Assembly (NCBI GenBank): GCA_018141785.1
Contig: CP073341.1
Coordinates: 943,118-1,007,117, forward strand
DNA from: Candidatus Paraprochloron terpiosi LD05
Lineage (GTDB): Bacteria; Cyanobacteriota; Cyanobacteriia; Cyanobacteriales; Prochloraceae
Direction: 5' to 3'
Length of the DNA: 64,000 bases
Shown here: positions 25,930 to 34,535 of the stretch, piece by piece
Layout: every line of letters starts with the position of its first letter
Numbering within the stretch: position 1 is the stretch's first letter
Notes under the pieces: model-generated
What the model was told of the DNA's origin: nothing
Databases searched by the model: none
What the model saw: only the letters and a program-made list of their open reading frames with translations
Translations under genes and position numbers: made by a program

Positions 25930-28011
25930 ATGACGACTCAATATCATCCCTACTTTAGAATTTACCTCATTTGGCATCCCCAGTTTCCTACGGGACAACA
26001 TTTGTCTGAGTACCTCTTTCAGCATATCTGTGCAGATCCAGAACATCCCCTGTTGCGAGGTCTTGGGATTCCGATTCATTTTCGTTCAGCACCCTTTCCA
26101 CCAGAAACCGACAGTCCTAAACGTATTAATTTGAAGGACTCTCTCAACTCCGCCACGTTTGTCCTGATAGATGACCACATGGTGATGAGTGACAGTTGGC
26201 AGCAGTATATTGAATCCCTTTGGGATGCTGCCTCCCGGTTAGCCCCCCACCATCGCCTTTACCCTGTGGCACTGACTGAATCAGCCTATAAATTGAGTGA
26301 TAAAGATAAAATTGTCCACACTAACTTTATCAGAATCTATCAAATAGACAACACTGCTAACCAGCGGGACACTCTATTGAGAAAGGTACTACACTCCTGC
26401 TGCCGACAACTGCAACAAATTACATCAAAAGGGCAGGCAGAGGAGGGAAAAGCACCCCCTCCCGTTCAACTTTTCCTCAGTCATGCCAAAAAAGACGGGC
26501 TTCAACTTGCTCAGGGAATTCGTGAATGGCTTCTGGAAGATAATACACTCGATAACTTTTTTGATACGAAGGACATAGCACCTGGTTATGATTTTAGAGA
26601 GGAAATAAAAGCTGGTCTTAAGGATTCTGCTCTGTTAATCTGCCAGACAGATGCCTATGCCACCCGCTATTTTTGCCGTTGGGAAATCTTAACCGCTAAG
26701 AAATATGGAGTTCCTATACTGCTAATCAATGCCCTCAACAGAGGTGAGGAACGTAGCTTTCCCTATTTGGGCAACACGCCAACATTGCCCTGGCGAGGGA
26801 CTGAGACGATTCCCACTATTATTGCCAGGATTTTGCTTGAGGTGCTGCGGTATCGCTACTTCCCTGGCTATGTAGAAACCTTAAAAAAGATTGGGAGAAT
26901 CCCAGAGCAAGCCAGGGTTATCCCTTTCGCTCCTGAATTATTAAATCAAGTCCAATCTGGGCAAGGGGACAAACCACAATCATGTACTCTCTTAATCTAT
27001 CCAGATCCCCCTTTAGGAGATGACGAGATGGAGGTACTCAACTCTCTGGATCCAGAAATTAAAGCTTGGACTCCTTTCCAGCCTATGCCCCAAGTGACAG
27101 GAAAACGAGAGCAAAAACCACTTTCTGGTAAAGTGATCGGGATTTCCATTTCTGATAGTCCCGATTTACAGCGACTTGGCTTTAGTGCTGTTCATCAACA
27201 AAGGGCACTCATTGAAATTAGTCGCCATCTTCTGGCTCAAGGAGCTAGTGTTGCTTATGGCGGCGATCTACGTCCTGGTGGTTTTACACGAGATTTGGTG
27301 GAAATGGTCAAGGCTTACAATGAGGACACCACCCAACGAGGAGAGAAGATACAGAATTTCTTGGCCTGGCCTTTGCATCTTAAGGCAACCGTTAAGTGGC
27401 GGGCTAGCCATAAAAATGAAGTTTCAATTCGGGCGATTCCTCTACCTCAAGACCTTCAGCTCCCACCTTTTAGCCTTGACGAAAATACTTATCAAGAGCC
27501 TAATAACAAGAAGCGTCGTTATATTTGGGCCCGTTGTCTGACTGCTATGCGAGAGGAAATGGCAAGGGGAATCGATGCTCGGATTATCCTTGGTGGGAAG
27601 GTTACAGACTATAAGGGGGCATTCCCTGGAATTGCTGAAGAAGCGGCACTGGCAATCGACCACCACAAGCCTTTGTTTGTTCTAGGTGCATTTGGTGGCT
27701 GTGCTGGAGCAGTTGGTGAAGCTATTATGGGCAATAATCCTGAGAGCCTGACACAGGATTATCAAATTTCCAGCAGTCAAGAATACGAAGATATGCTTAA
27801 TTTCTACAACCAAAGGAGCTCTTCGGAGGCTCCTCATGAAGAAATTAATTACGATGTATTGGTAGCAACTTTTCAGAATACTGGTTTTAAAGGCATTAAC
27901 AATGGATTGACAGAAGCAGAAAATCACCGTTTATTCACAACTGAAGATTTGGATGAAATGGTTTATCTAATTGGGGCAGCACTATGTCCGCCTATATCAG
28001 GGGCAGTCTAG
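25930..28011 (+). CDS. TIR-TIR-SLOG protein, Thoeris-like effector candidate
   Basis: Protein of 693 residues with three parts. Residues 8-160 form a degenerate TIR-like domain (YFRIYLIWHPQFPTG; DSWQQYIESLWDAAS) whose catalytic Glu is doubtful. Residues 178-320 form a second TIR domain, VQLFLSHAKKDG to RWEILTAKKYGVPILLI, with Glu252 in the catalytic position. Residues 400-650 form a SLOG domain: VIGISISDSPDLQRLG, ASVAYGGDLRPGGFTRDL, ARIILGGKVTDYKG and LGAFGGCAGAVGEAI. SLOG domains bind ADP-ribose-type ligands and in ThsA switch on the effector. I chose ATG 25930; a TTG seven codons upstream is possible. No strong ribosome site is seen. Confidence 0.85.
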   Translation: MTTQYHPYFRIYLIWHPQFPTGQHLSEYLFQHICADPEHPLLRGLGIPIHFRSAPFPPETDSPKRINLKDSLNSATFVLIDDHMVMSDSWQQYIESLWDAASRLAPHHRLYPVALTESAYKLSDKDKIVHTNFIRIYQIDNTANQRDTLLRKVLHSCCRQLQQITSKGQAEEGKAPPPVQLFLSHAKKDGLQLAQGIREWLLEDNTLDNFFDTKDIAPGYDFREEIKAGLKDSALLICQTDAYATRYFCRWEILTAKKYGVPILLINALNRGEERSFPYLGNTPTLPWRGTETIPTIIARILLEVLRYRYFPGYVETLKKIGRIPEQARVIPFAPELLNQVQSGQGDKPQSCTLLIYPDPPLGDDEMEVLNSLDPEIKAWTPFQPMPQVTGKREQKPLSGKVIGISISDSPDLQRLGFSAVHQQRALIEISRHLLAQGASVAYGGDLRPGGFTRDLVEMVKAYNEDTTQRGEKIQNFLAWPLHLKATVKWRASHKNEVSIRAIPLPQDLQLPPFSLDENTYQEPNNKKRRYIWARCLTAMREEMARGIDARIILGGKVTDYKGAFPGIAEEAALAIDHHKPLFVLGAFGGCAGAVGEAIMGNNPESLTQDYQISSSQEYEDMLNFYNQRSSSEAPHEEINYDVLVATFQNTGFKGINNGLTEAENHRLFTTEDLDEMVYLIGAALCPPISGAV

Positions 28012-28071
28012 CTCGAAATCTTTACCCCATGTTATACAAAAAAGAGATATAATGGATCTATATTTTATTAA

Positions 28072-28533
28072 ATGAACAAGAAACAAACAACCCATTGGTT
28101 TGAATACCCAATCAAAGTCCAACCCCATCATACCGACTATGCTGGTGTAGTTTGGCACGGAAATTATATTACTTGGTTGGAAGAAGCACGATTAGAGCAT
28201 TTACGTTACCTTGGAATGGAGTACACTGATTTAGTGGCTCTCGGTTGTGATTTAGCCGTGATAGAATTATCCCTAAAGTACCACAAACCTATTTACCTCG
28301 GTATGTCCGCCTTGCTTAAAGCGCGGTTAGCAGCTATAGGGAAAGTTCGCCTCAATGGGGATTATCGGTTAGAATCATTAGATGGAAATGAACTCTATCT
28401 CACTGCTCAAGTCACTCTGGTACCAGTTGATAGGGAAAAAGGCAAGATTAAGATTATGCGCCGTTTACCTACCTTGTTACAGGAGGTACTGGAGAAATTG
28501 ATTTTGTTCGATGAGGATATTAAAGAAGAATGA
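28072..28533 (+). CDS. 4HBT hotdog thioesterase, copy 2
   Basis: 153-residue paralogue of the copy at 24736, with long identical blocks (HHTDYAGVVWHGNY, RLESLDGNELYLTAQVTLVP, DEDIKEE). The start here is ATG and the gene has an independent upstream region with TATAAT at 28049-28054, a likely -10 element. The Asp nucleophile is conserved. This is probably the ancestral, expressed copy; two extra codons (KI) distinguish it near the C-terminus. Directly after the stop comes the right copy of the 50-nt repeat. Confidence 0.85.
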   Translation: MNKKQTTHWFEYPIKVQPHHTDYAGVVWHGNYITWLEEARLEHLRYLGMEYTDLVALGCDLAVIELSLKYHKPIYLGMSALLKARLAAIGKVRLNGDYRLESLDGNELYLTAQVTLVPVDREKGKIKIMRRLPTLLQEVLEKLILFDEDIKEE

Positions 28534-28574
28534 ACCGCAGAGGCGCAGAGGGCGCAGAGAGAAGAAAGAGAGAG
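28525..28574. repeat. 50-nt direct repeat, right copy (CGCAGAGG family)
   Basis: Identical over 50 bases to 24064-24113. It overlaps the last codons and stop of thioesterase copy 2 and leads into the Uma2 gene at 28621. Confidence 0.85.
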
Positions 28575-28620
28575 ATAGTTCCTACTTCGCGCTGCGTAGA
28601 GCGCGAGACTTAGAAAAATC

Positions 28621-29196
28621 ATGAATACTTATACTCTCAAATTAGAGCCACTGTTTCAGCTAGATAGTGAAAAATTTTACCAGTTTTGCCGCCAAAATCC
28701 AGATGTTAAATTAGAACGAAATGCTCAAGGAGAAATAATTATTGTGTCGCCAACAGGGGGAGAAACAGGCAAAAGAAACTTTAATCTTGCTCTTAAGATA
28801 GGAAATTGGAACGAACAAGCCAAACTAGGAGTTTGCTTTGATTCTTCAACCTGTTTCCGTCTCCCCAATGGTGCAGAGCGTTCTCCAGACGTTTCTTGGG
28901 TTAAACAAGCAAGATGGGATGAATTAACCCCAGAAGAAAAAACAAAATTTCCCCCTCTTGCACCGGATTTTGTTCTTGAACTCATGTCACCCAGCGATCG
29001 CTTAAAAGACACTCAAGAGAAAATACAGGAATATAGCTCAAATGGAGTTAAACTAGGTTGGTTAATTAATCCGAAGCAACGTCAAGTTGAGATTTATCGT
29101 CTTGGGGAAGAAAAGGAAGTTTTAGATAACCCCCCTAGTTTATCAGGGGAGAATGTTCTACCAGGTTTTGTTTTGGATTTAAAGATTGTTTGGTAA
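28621..29196 (+). CDS. Uma2-family endonuclease-fold protein
   Basis: 191 residues, close paralogue of the gene at 18.8 kb: MNTYTLKLEPLFQLDSEKF, IIIVSPTGGETGKRN, RSPDVSWVKQARWDELTPEE, PDFVLELMSPSDRLKDTQEK and LGWLINPKQRQVEIYRLG. Catalytic-type Asp, Glu and Lys are all present. A partial copy of its leader and first codons lies 660 bases downstream at 29281-29345, showing that the locus was once duplicated. Confidence 0.88.
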   Translation: MNTYTLKLEPLFQLDSEKFYQFCRQNPDVKLERNAQGEIIIVSPTGGETGKRNFNLALKIGNWNEQAKLGVCFDSSTCFRLPNGAERSPDVSWVKQARWDELTPEEKTKFPPLAPDFVLELMSPSDRLKDTQEKIQEYSSNGVKLGWLINPKQRQVEIYRLGEEKEVLDNPPSLSGENVLPGFVLDLKIVW

Positions 29197-29280
29197 GCGC
29201 GGAAGGGCGGATAAGAGGTTCGGGGTTCAGAGTACAGCCTTTTTTTATAAGATTTGCTCGAAAAATCTTCCTTCTTTCTT

Positions 29281-29345
29281 TGCGCTGCGTAGAGCGCGAG
29301 ACTCTAGAAAAATCATTAATGCTTATACTCTCAAATTAGAGCTAT
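29281..29345 (+). pseudogene. 5' fragment of a second Uma2 gene
   Basis: GCGCTGCGTAGAGCGCGAGA and CTTATACTCTCAAATTAGAG repeat the leader and first eight codons of the gene at 28621, but the start codon has become ATT and homology stops where a GTAGGTTGGG palindrome begins (29347). A small relic of a tandem duplication, probably broken by the palindromic element. Confidence 0.7.
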
Positions 29346-29346
29346 A

Positions 29347-29424
29347 GTAGGTTGGGTAGAGCGATAGCGTTACCCAACACAAATCTCCTTGGCTGTTGGG
29401 TTTCGTTCCCTCAACCCAACCTAC
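29347..29424. repeat. 78-nt palindromic element (GTAGGTTGGGT ends)
   Basis: Outer arms GTAGGTTGGGT/ACCCAACCTAC and inner arms CGTTACCCAACA/TGTTGGGTTTCG fold into a long imperfect hairpin. Most of the same sequence recurs at 35159-35233. It has the size and structure of a small non-autonomous mobile element, without an obvious parent transposase here. Confidence 0.65.
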
Positions 29425-29493
29425 GATGTAATCAAGTATCTCTTCTCTCTCTGTGTTCTCTGTGCCTCTGTGTGAAAAATTAATGAGTAAACC

Positions 29494-30117
29494 ATGGCTT
29501 ATAGTGATTTTACTTTAAAAGCAGTCAAGGAAAAGTTTCAGCTCACTATTAATGAGAGTCCCAAGATTTTCAACGCTATTGCCCAACAGCAACCAAGTAA
29601 ACTTTTAGTAGATACCCTGGAGTTTAATGTTCCTTTAGCTCTAGCAATCAATACAGAAAAATCTCGCTCGGAAATGATTATTGTCCCTATTTTACTAGAA
29701 ATAAAGCGAAGGGCAAATTCACAAATCAGTTTGTTTTCTGGCAACGAATTTAATATTGATAAATCTCAAGGATTAAATGGGGATTTTGATTTCTTGATTA
29801 GTTTATCCCCTGAACAAATTTACATTCAAGCTCCAGTTCTGGCTATTGTAGAAGCTAAAAAAGAGAATCTTAATTTAGGTTTAGGTCAGTGTGGGGCACT
29901 AATGTTAGCAGCACAGTTATTTAATCAACAAGAGGGTAACGAGATACCCATCATTTATGGAGCAGTTACAACCGGGAATATTTGGAAATTTTTGCGCCTG
30001 CAAGATAGAAATCTAGATATTGATTTAACCGAATACTCTATTGATAATTTGAGCAAAATATTAGGCATTCTTGCTTTAGGAATACCAACCAAATATGACC
30101 ATTATTTAACGTGTTAA
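29494..30117 (+). CDS. Hypothetical protein, PD-(D/E)XK-like core
   Basis: 207 residues, soluble. The middle reads [20 protein letters not shown] then [20 protein letters not shown], an arrangement of Asp, then Glu-Ala-Lys, then a Gln-rich helix seen in PD-(D/E)XK nuclease-like proteins. The end is alpha-beta ([20 protein letters not shown]). Similar proteins of unknown function are common in cyanobacteria. No partner gene overlaps it; it converges on the DUF4276 gene with only three bases between the stops. Confidence 0.65.
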   Translation: MAYSDFTLKAVKEKFQLTINESPKIFNAIAQQQPSKLLVDTLEFNVPLALAINTEKSRSEMIIVPILLEIKRRANSQISLFSGNEFNIDKSQGLNGDFDFLISLSPEQIYIQAPVLAIVEAKKENLNLGLGQCGALMLAAQLFNQQEGNEIPIIYGAVTTGNIWKFLRLQDRNLDIDLTEYSIDNLSKILGILALGIPTKYDHYLTC

Positions 30118-30120
30118 ACC

Positions 30121-30729
30121 TCAAGGAATTAACTTATCTTGATTACAGAGATCAATAATTTGATTCACAAAAGCTTTTAGCTCTGGACAGGCTTTAATAG
30201 CAATCATCAGATCATTTTTTTTGAGAATCGCCTTTCCATCACTCAATTTGTTATAGTCTCTGTTACATTTTCCCAACCTAAAAATCTTCTTGATTCTTTC
30301 AGAAGGGGGGTTTTGGTGGTTCACGGTTTCAGGAGCACCACTAGGGGCAGAGCAATTGTGTTTCGCTAAGTCTTGGATAGTTGACCAGTATGGCAGAAGC
30401 CATGCTTCAAAATCATGTAATGCTGTATGAGGATAGAAGTTTGAATTATGCCCCACCCAACTCATCATCTTCTTCTTAGCATCAGTTGCATCTTGAAAAT
30501 CTCTCGTCCCTGTATAAACGTCTGTAAGTGCGATTACAGCATTATAACCATCGTTATCTAGTAGATTTTCAACTACACGCTTTAGTTTGCCTGTCTTAGG
30601 GATTCGACCGTCCTGAGGTTTGAAGTCCAGCCTTGGCAAATCTTTCTCTAAATGATTTTTGAGGAAGTCGCGAAGCTTGTCTCGAAACGCTACCTCAGTA
30701 GCCCCTTCCACTAAAATAGCAATTTTCAT
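30121..30729 (-). CDS. DUF4276 (TOPRIM-like) protein, partner of AAA ATPase
   Basis: 202 residues from ATG 30727-30729, which overlaps the TGA of the ATPase gene (ATGA), so the two are translationally coupled. The start MKIAILVEGATEVAFRDKL carries the TOPRIM-type Glu (VEGxTE), followed by VIALTDVYTGTRDF (Asp strand) and TALHDFEAWLLPYW, a DUF4276/DUF3226-type signature. TOPRIM partners of AAA ATPases act as nucleases in OLD and PARIS systems. By analogy this could be the toxic nuclease of a two-gene defence module; that is inference. Confidence 0.8.
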   Translation of the reverse strand: MKIAILVEGATEVAFRDKLRDFLKNHLEKDLPRLDFKPQDGRIPKTGKLKRVVENLLDNDGYNAVIALTDVYTGTRDFQDATDAKKKMMSWVGHNSNFYPHTALHDFEAWLLPYWSTIQDLAKHNCSAPSGAPETVNHQNPPSERIKKIFRLGKCNRDYNKLSDGKAILKKNDLMIAIKACPELKAFVNQIIDLCNQDKLIP

Positions 30730-31883
30730 GGACGACCCCCCATTACATTCATTGCCCACACTTGGTCAAGACTATAATCTTCTAACCATTTATCTAGATT
30801 AAGAGTATCAGCCCATGTCATTTTTGCTTCTCCTTCTTCAAGATCACAAATCAGAATCTCCCGTGGCTCAAGAAATCTGATCAGCCGATCTGAGTGAGTT
30901 GCAACTATTAGTTGTGTGTGTTTTGAAGCCTCTCTCATTAAATACACTAAGTGTCTTAAAAGTTCTGGATGCAAACTAACTTCTGGTTCATCTAGCAAAG
31001 TAACTGTTGTTAAACTTGGACTTTGAAGAAGAGTAACCAACCAGAGAAAGCGTAGAGTTCCCTCTGATAACTCATGTACATATATAGGCTGAGAAAAATT
31101 TCTATCTGTCCAAGTCATGGAGATAGTACCTGCGGCAACTGGAGGAAAGTTTAGCCGCTCGAAATCTGGAAATGCGGCAGAAATAATATTTTCAACCATT
31201 TCAAAGCGATCTCGATCTGTTTCTCGAAGATCGTAAAGACAAGAAACTAGGTGTTCACCACTCGCTCCAGGCAACTTGGCAGGACGCATTGCTTGAGGTA
31301 GACGGATTGGGCTTTTCTCGGAAACATCAAGTGCCCCATAATATGTACAGGAAGCAAGGCTTTTTCTCAAGTTTTCTGGTTCACTATACATTTTAGGAAC
31401 TTGAGAAAGTGACGTTTCAAGATAGTTGGGTTCCCAATTAGGTTTCAAGAGCCCGCTGCCTTCTTGAAAATATTTAATGTCTAACCCATGTGATTCAATA
31501 TATTTGAATGGTTCAGGTCTATTTGGATTTCTCTGCTGGGTTAAAGTTTCATCTCTAACTTCATAGGATAAGCCTTTAGGGGACAGTGTCAAGCTATATT
31601 TTAGAGGCTCTTCATTTGGCACTTTCATTGCAATTTCGATTGCAAGTTCTTGCGCTTTACCTCTAGTCAAGATTTCATTTAAGCCACCTTTGAGTTGCAA
31701 CATATTGTGTAGATGTCCACTAGCTGAAGCGGCTAGCGTTGAAAGAACATCTAAAAAGGAAGTCTTTCCTGAGCCGTTTGCACCAATCATAACGATGAGA
31801 TCTCTCATCTCAAGGTCAATATTTTGAAGACGGCGAAAACCCCTTACCGATATATTTTCAAATCTATCCCTACTACTAACCAT
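30726..31883 (-). CDS. AAA ATPase of ABC/SMC-head type (AAA_21), defence-like
   Basis: 385 residues. Walker A GANGSGKTS at 34-42, a long insert, the ABC-type signature LSEGTLRFLWL, Walker B TLLDEPEVSLHPELLRHL and the H-loop LIVATHSDRL. Such stand-alone ATPases of the OLD/AriA group usually sense phage components and control a nuclease. Here the coupled downstream gene is the DUF4276 protein. The order ATPase-TOPRIM and the 4-base overlap resemble PARIS and split-OLD operons, but the nuclease family differs from AriB (DUF4435). Confidence 0.85.
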   Translation of the reverse strand: MVSSRDRFENISVRGFRRLQNIDLEMRDLIVMIGANGSGKTSFLDVLSTLAASASGHLHNMLQLKGGLNEILTRGKAQELAIEIAMKVPNEEPLKYSLTLSPKGLSYEVRDETLTQQRNPNRPEPFKYIESHGLDIKYFQEGSGLLKPNWEPNYLETSLSQVPKMYSEPENLRKSLASCTYYGALDVSEKSPIRLPQAMRPAKLPGASGEHLVSCLYDLRETDRDRFEMVENIISAAFPDFERLNFPPVAAGTISMTWTDRNFSQPIYVHELSEGTLRFLWLVTLLQSPSLTTVTLLDEPEVSLHPELLRHLVYLMREASKHTQLIVATHSDRLIRFLEPREILICDLEEGEAKMTWADTLNLDKWLEDYSLDQVWAMNVMGGRP

Positions 31884-31903
31884 GATGATAATTATTTATG
31901 ATT

Positions 31904-31968
31904 AAACCACAGAGGCACTCTTGACACCGAGAAACTCCCCCCTCCGCGCCTCTGCGCCTCTGCGTGAA
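31904..31968. repeat. Periodic CGCAGAGG-type repeats, both orientations
   Basis: AACCACAGAGGCACTC at the left and GCGCCTCTGCGCCTCTGCG at the right form an imperfect inverted arrangement between the ATPase gene and the heme oxygenase stop. Confidence 0.55.
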
Positions 31969-31974
31969 ACAAAA

Positions 31975-32694
31975 TTACGACCCAGTTGCCAATCCCGGTT
32001 CCGTGCTACCGCGACTGCGACGGCGAGTGAGGCTATTGAAGACCATAATACCGATGGCCTTAATCAAGTTGCCCTCTAATTCCTGGAACATTTTCATATT
32101 CATGCCAAAAGCATCATTAGCTTCTGCTACAATTTCCTCTGCTGTTGTCATATCCACAGGAAGTTCGTTCATAGCTTGGCGGTATTGATTTTTGAATGCC
32201 TTTTCGTCGGGAATGTCTGGAAATTCGTAAAAAGCTGTTCCCCCTGCTTCCAAGTTCATGGCGTTTTGGGCGATTTTTTTGAGAATTTGTCCCCCGGATA
32301 AATCCCCTAGATAGCGGGTGTAGGAGTGGCTGACTAACAGTTCCGGTTGTTTCGCTGCTACTTCGTGAATTCTTTCCACGTAGGCAGATCCAGCAGGAGA
32401 GAGTTTAATTTCCTGTTTCCAGTTGGCTCCATAGTAGAAGTATAAGTCTTTTTCCAGACTTTCCTTGCGATTTAACTGAGAAAAGTAAATTTTGGAGATA
32501 ATGGGATGATCCTTCAGCCTTTCCATTTCCTCTTCCATCGCTGAATAGACGAAGTAGAGGTTAGCAACCAACTTCCGGTAAGACTTCTTTTCCACAACCC
32601 CTTTGAGGAAGCACTTGACAAAACCAACGTTTTCTGCCATGGTGTGGGATTTTTTCGTTCCCTCGCGCAACATGGTGGCTAAATTAACGCTCAT
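31975..32694 (-). CDS. ho1: Heme oxygenase (biliverdin-producing)
   Basis: Ferredoxin-dependent enzyme that opens heme to biliverdin, the precursor of phycobilins. 239 residues from ATG 32692-32694: MSVNLATMLREGTKKSHTMAEN with the proximal His at 17, FVKCFLKGVVEKKSYRKLVA, the distal-helix motif YLGDLSGGQILKK and FYEFPDIPDEKAFKNQYR. Length equals the cyanobacterial norm (238-240); an upstream in-frame start would add 12 unconserved residues. It is divergent from the M48 protease gene. Confidence 0.95.
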   Translation of the reverse strand: MSVNLATMLREGTKKSHTMAENVGFVKCFLKGVVEKKSYRKLVANLYFVYSAMEEEMERLKDHPIISKIYFSQLNRKESLEKDLYFYYGANWKQEIKLSPAGSAYVERIHEVAAKQPELLVSHSYTRYLGDLSGGQILKKIAQNAMNLEAGGTAFYEFPDIPDEKAFKNQYRQAMNELPVDMTTAEEIVAEANDAFGMNMKMFQELEGNLIKAIGIMVFNSLTRRRSRGSTEPGLATGS

Positions 32695-32864
32695 ACTAAA
32701 TCCTGTTTGTATCAATAATTGGTGTATCAATCTTTACCAAATTCCTAGAGTAAACCGATTTGATGAGCAATTATATTAAGAGTTATGAAGTTTATTGAGT
32801 CTAAAGTCCTAGTATTACCCGTCGCTATGGTTCATGATAGAGATACAGATACAAGAGAAGCACT

Positions 32865-34403
32865 ATGAAAAAGCCAATCCCAGTACTGATCATCGCTTTA
32901 ACTCTCTTATTTTCAACTACAGCAGGGGTTATAGCAGTTAACCCCAACTCTCCGGAGGTGGTAACAGGAGCAAAAGAGGAAGATAATAAGGAAACAGGGG
33001 AAACCACTATAGAGAAGGAAAAAATAACTCCTGCTAGACACGAGAAATATGAGCAATACATGGAAGCAGATGAACTGTACTTATCGGGAGATGTAGAATC
33101 TGCTGCTGAGTTATACCGCTCCCTCAAAGAACCCTTTGCAGCGGAAACAGAAGTAGAGAGGGTACCGGAAGCAATTTACGACCCGGAGGAATTATCTCCC
33201 CAGGGGGCGGCTTACTGGCGTATATCTGGAGAGGGTTTAGAGCAGCAACTAGAGAGCAAAACTCTCGTACCGCTGCGATTTTTAGTTGAGCAGTATCCCG
33301 AATTTATTCCTGGTCATTTGCGCTATAGTCGCGCTTTAAAAGCCTATAACCAACCAGAGGAGGCTGTGGCAGTTTTAGAGCGAGCCACAACTATGTATCC
33401 GAACCAACCAGAGTTGCTGCGAGGGGCCATTGAGATTTATGAAGAGGAGGAAGAATGGCTCGAAGCTTCTATTTTAGCCCGTCAGTTTGCTTTGCTCAAC
33501 CCCGATCATCCCCAAGCTTCGGAATTTACCCAATTAGCTGATACTCAGTTAGCACTGTATCAAAAGGATTTGCGGGAGCGATTGAGTGGGAATGCTATAG
33601 GTAGTTTTATTACGGGAATCTTCGGCTTGGCTCTGACTGGTAATTTATTCGGTACTCTTTCCGCAATTCAAACCACCACTTTGTTAATTCAGGGAGAGTC
33701 AGCAGTAGGGGAGGGCTTCTCTGAGCAGATTCAGCGACAAGTACCCATGATTGAAGATGAAGCAGTCTTAACCTACGTGAGGGAAATGGGGGCGAAACTG
33801 GCTCGTTTTGGTGGGAGAAATGAATTTGAATATGAATTTCATCTCATTATGGATGACCAACTGAATGCTTTCGCACTTCCGGGAGGCAAAATCTTTATCA
33901 ACGCTGGAGCACTGATCCAAACTAAGTCAGAAGCTGAACTAGCGGGGTTATTGGCTCATGAAATATCCCATGCTGTTCTTTCTCATGGCTTTAAGTTGGT
34001 TACGGAAGGAAACTTAACGGCTAACTTGACCCAGTTTATCCCTTTTGGTGGTACTGCTGCTAATTTGGTGGTTCTCAAATACAGTCGGGACATGGAAAGA
34101 GAAGCGGATATTATCGGTACGAAAATTCTGGCTGTTAGCGGTTATGCTGCGGATGGACTGCACAACCTATTTGTTACTCTCAATCGAGAAGATCGTCCTC
34201 GTCCCCCTGCATGGCTATCTACTCACCCTCATACAGAAGAAAGGGTGGGTTATTTAGAAAATATCATCGTTACTAATGGTTATAATCGGTATGCTTATGA
34301 AGGAGTTTCGCTCCATAGCGAGATTCAAGAAAAGGTGGCTCAATTGATGACAGAATATCGAGAGAGCGACGATTACGAGTTGCGGCGGAGCAAAAGAAGG
34401 TAA
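32865..34403 (+). CDS. Secreted M48-family zinc metalloprotease with TPR-like region
   Basis: 512 residues. An N-terminal signal peptide (VLIIALTLLFSTTAGVIAV) is followed by a helical TPR-like region (about 55-230) and a hydrophobic segment near 245-265. The M48 catalytic domain has LAGLLAHEISHAVLSHG (HExxH) and the third ligand in YSRDMEREADIIGTKIL, then LSTHPHTEERVGYLE. It resembles BepA-like periplasmic proteases that act in outer-membrane protein quality control; the TPR order is reversed compared with BepA. ATG at 32865 is preceded by AGAAGCACT, a weak ribosome site. Confidence 0.88.
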   Translation: MKKPIPVLIIALTLLFSTTAGVIAVNPNSPEVVTGAKEEDNKETGETTIEKEKITPARHEKYEQYMEADELYLSGDVESAAELYRSLKEPFAAETEVERVPEAIYDPEELSPQGAAYWRISGEGLEQQLESKTLVPLRFLVEQYPEFIPGHLRYSRALKAYNQPEEAVAVLERATTMYPNQPELLRGAIEIYEEEEEWLEASILARQFALLNPDHPQASEFTQLADTQLALYQKDLRERLSGNAIGSFITGIFGLALTGNLFGTLSAIQTTTLLIQGESAVGEGFSEQIQRQVPMIEDEAVLTYVREMGAKLARFGGRNEFEYEFHLIMDDQLNAFALPGGKIFINAGALIQTKSEAELAGLLAHEISHAVLSHGFKLVTEGNLTANLTQFIPFGGTAANLVVLKYSRDMEREADIIGTKILAVSGYAADGLHNLFVTLNREDRPRPPAWLSTHPHTEERVGYLENIIVTNGYNRYAYEGVSLHSEIQEKVAQLMTEYRESDDYELRRSKRR

Positions 34404-34535
34404 AGAAACGATAAAGTAGCCTTTCTGGAGTGAAGCTAACTTTACAAATCCTTTACAAACAGTCTCTATAATTGGGATGGCAAGCTACAAATCGCATCCT
34501 GCGATGTGACGATGGAAACCAACTGATTTAATCAA

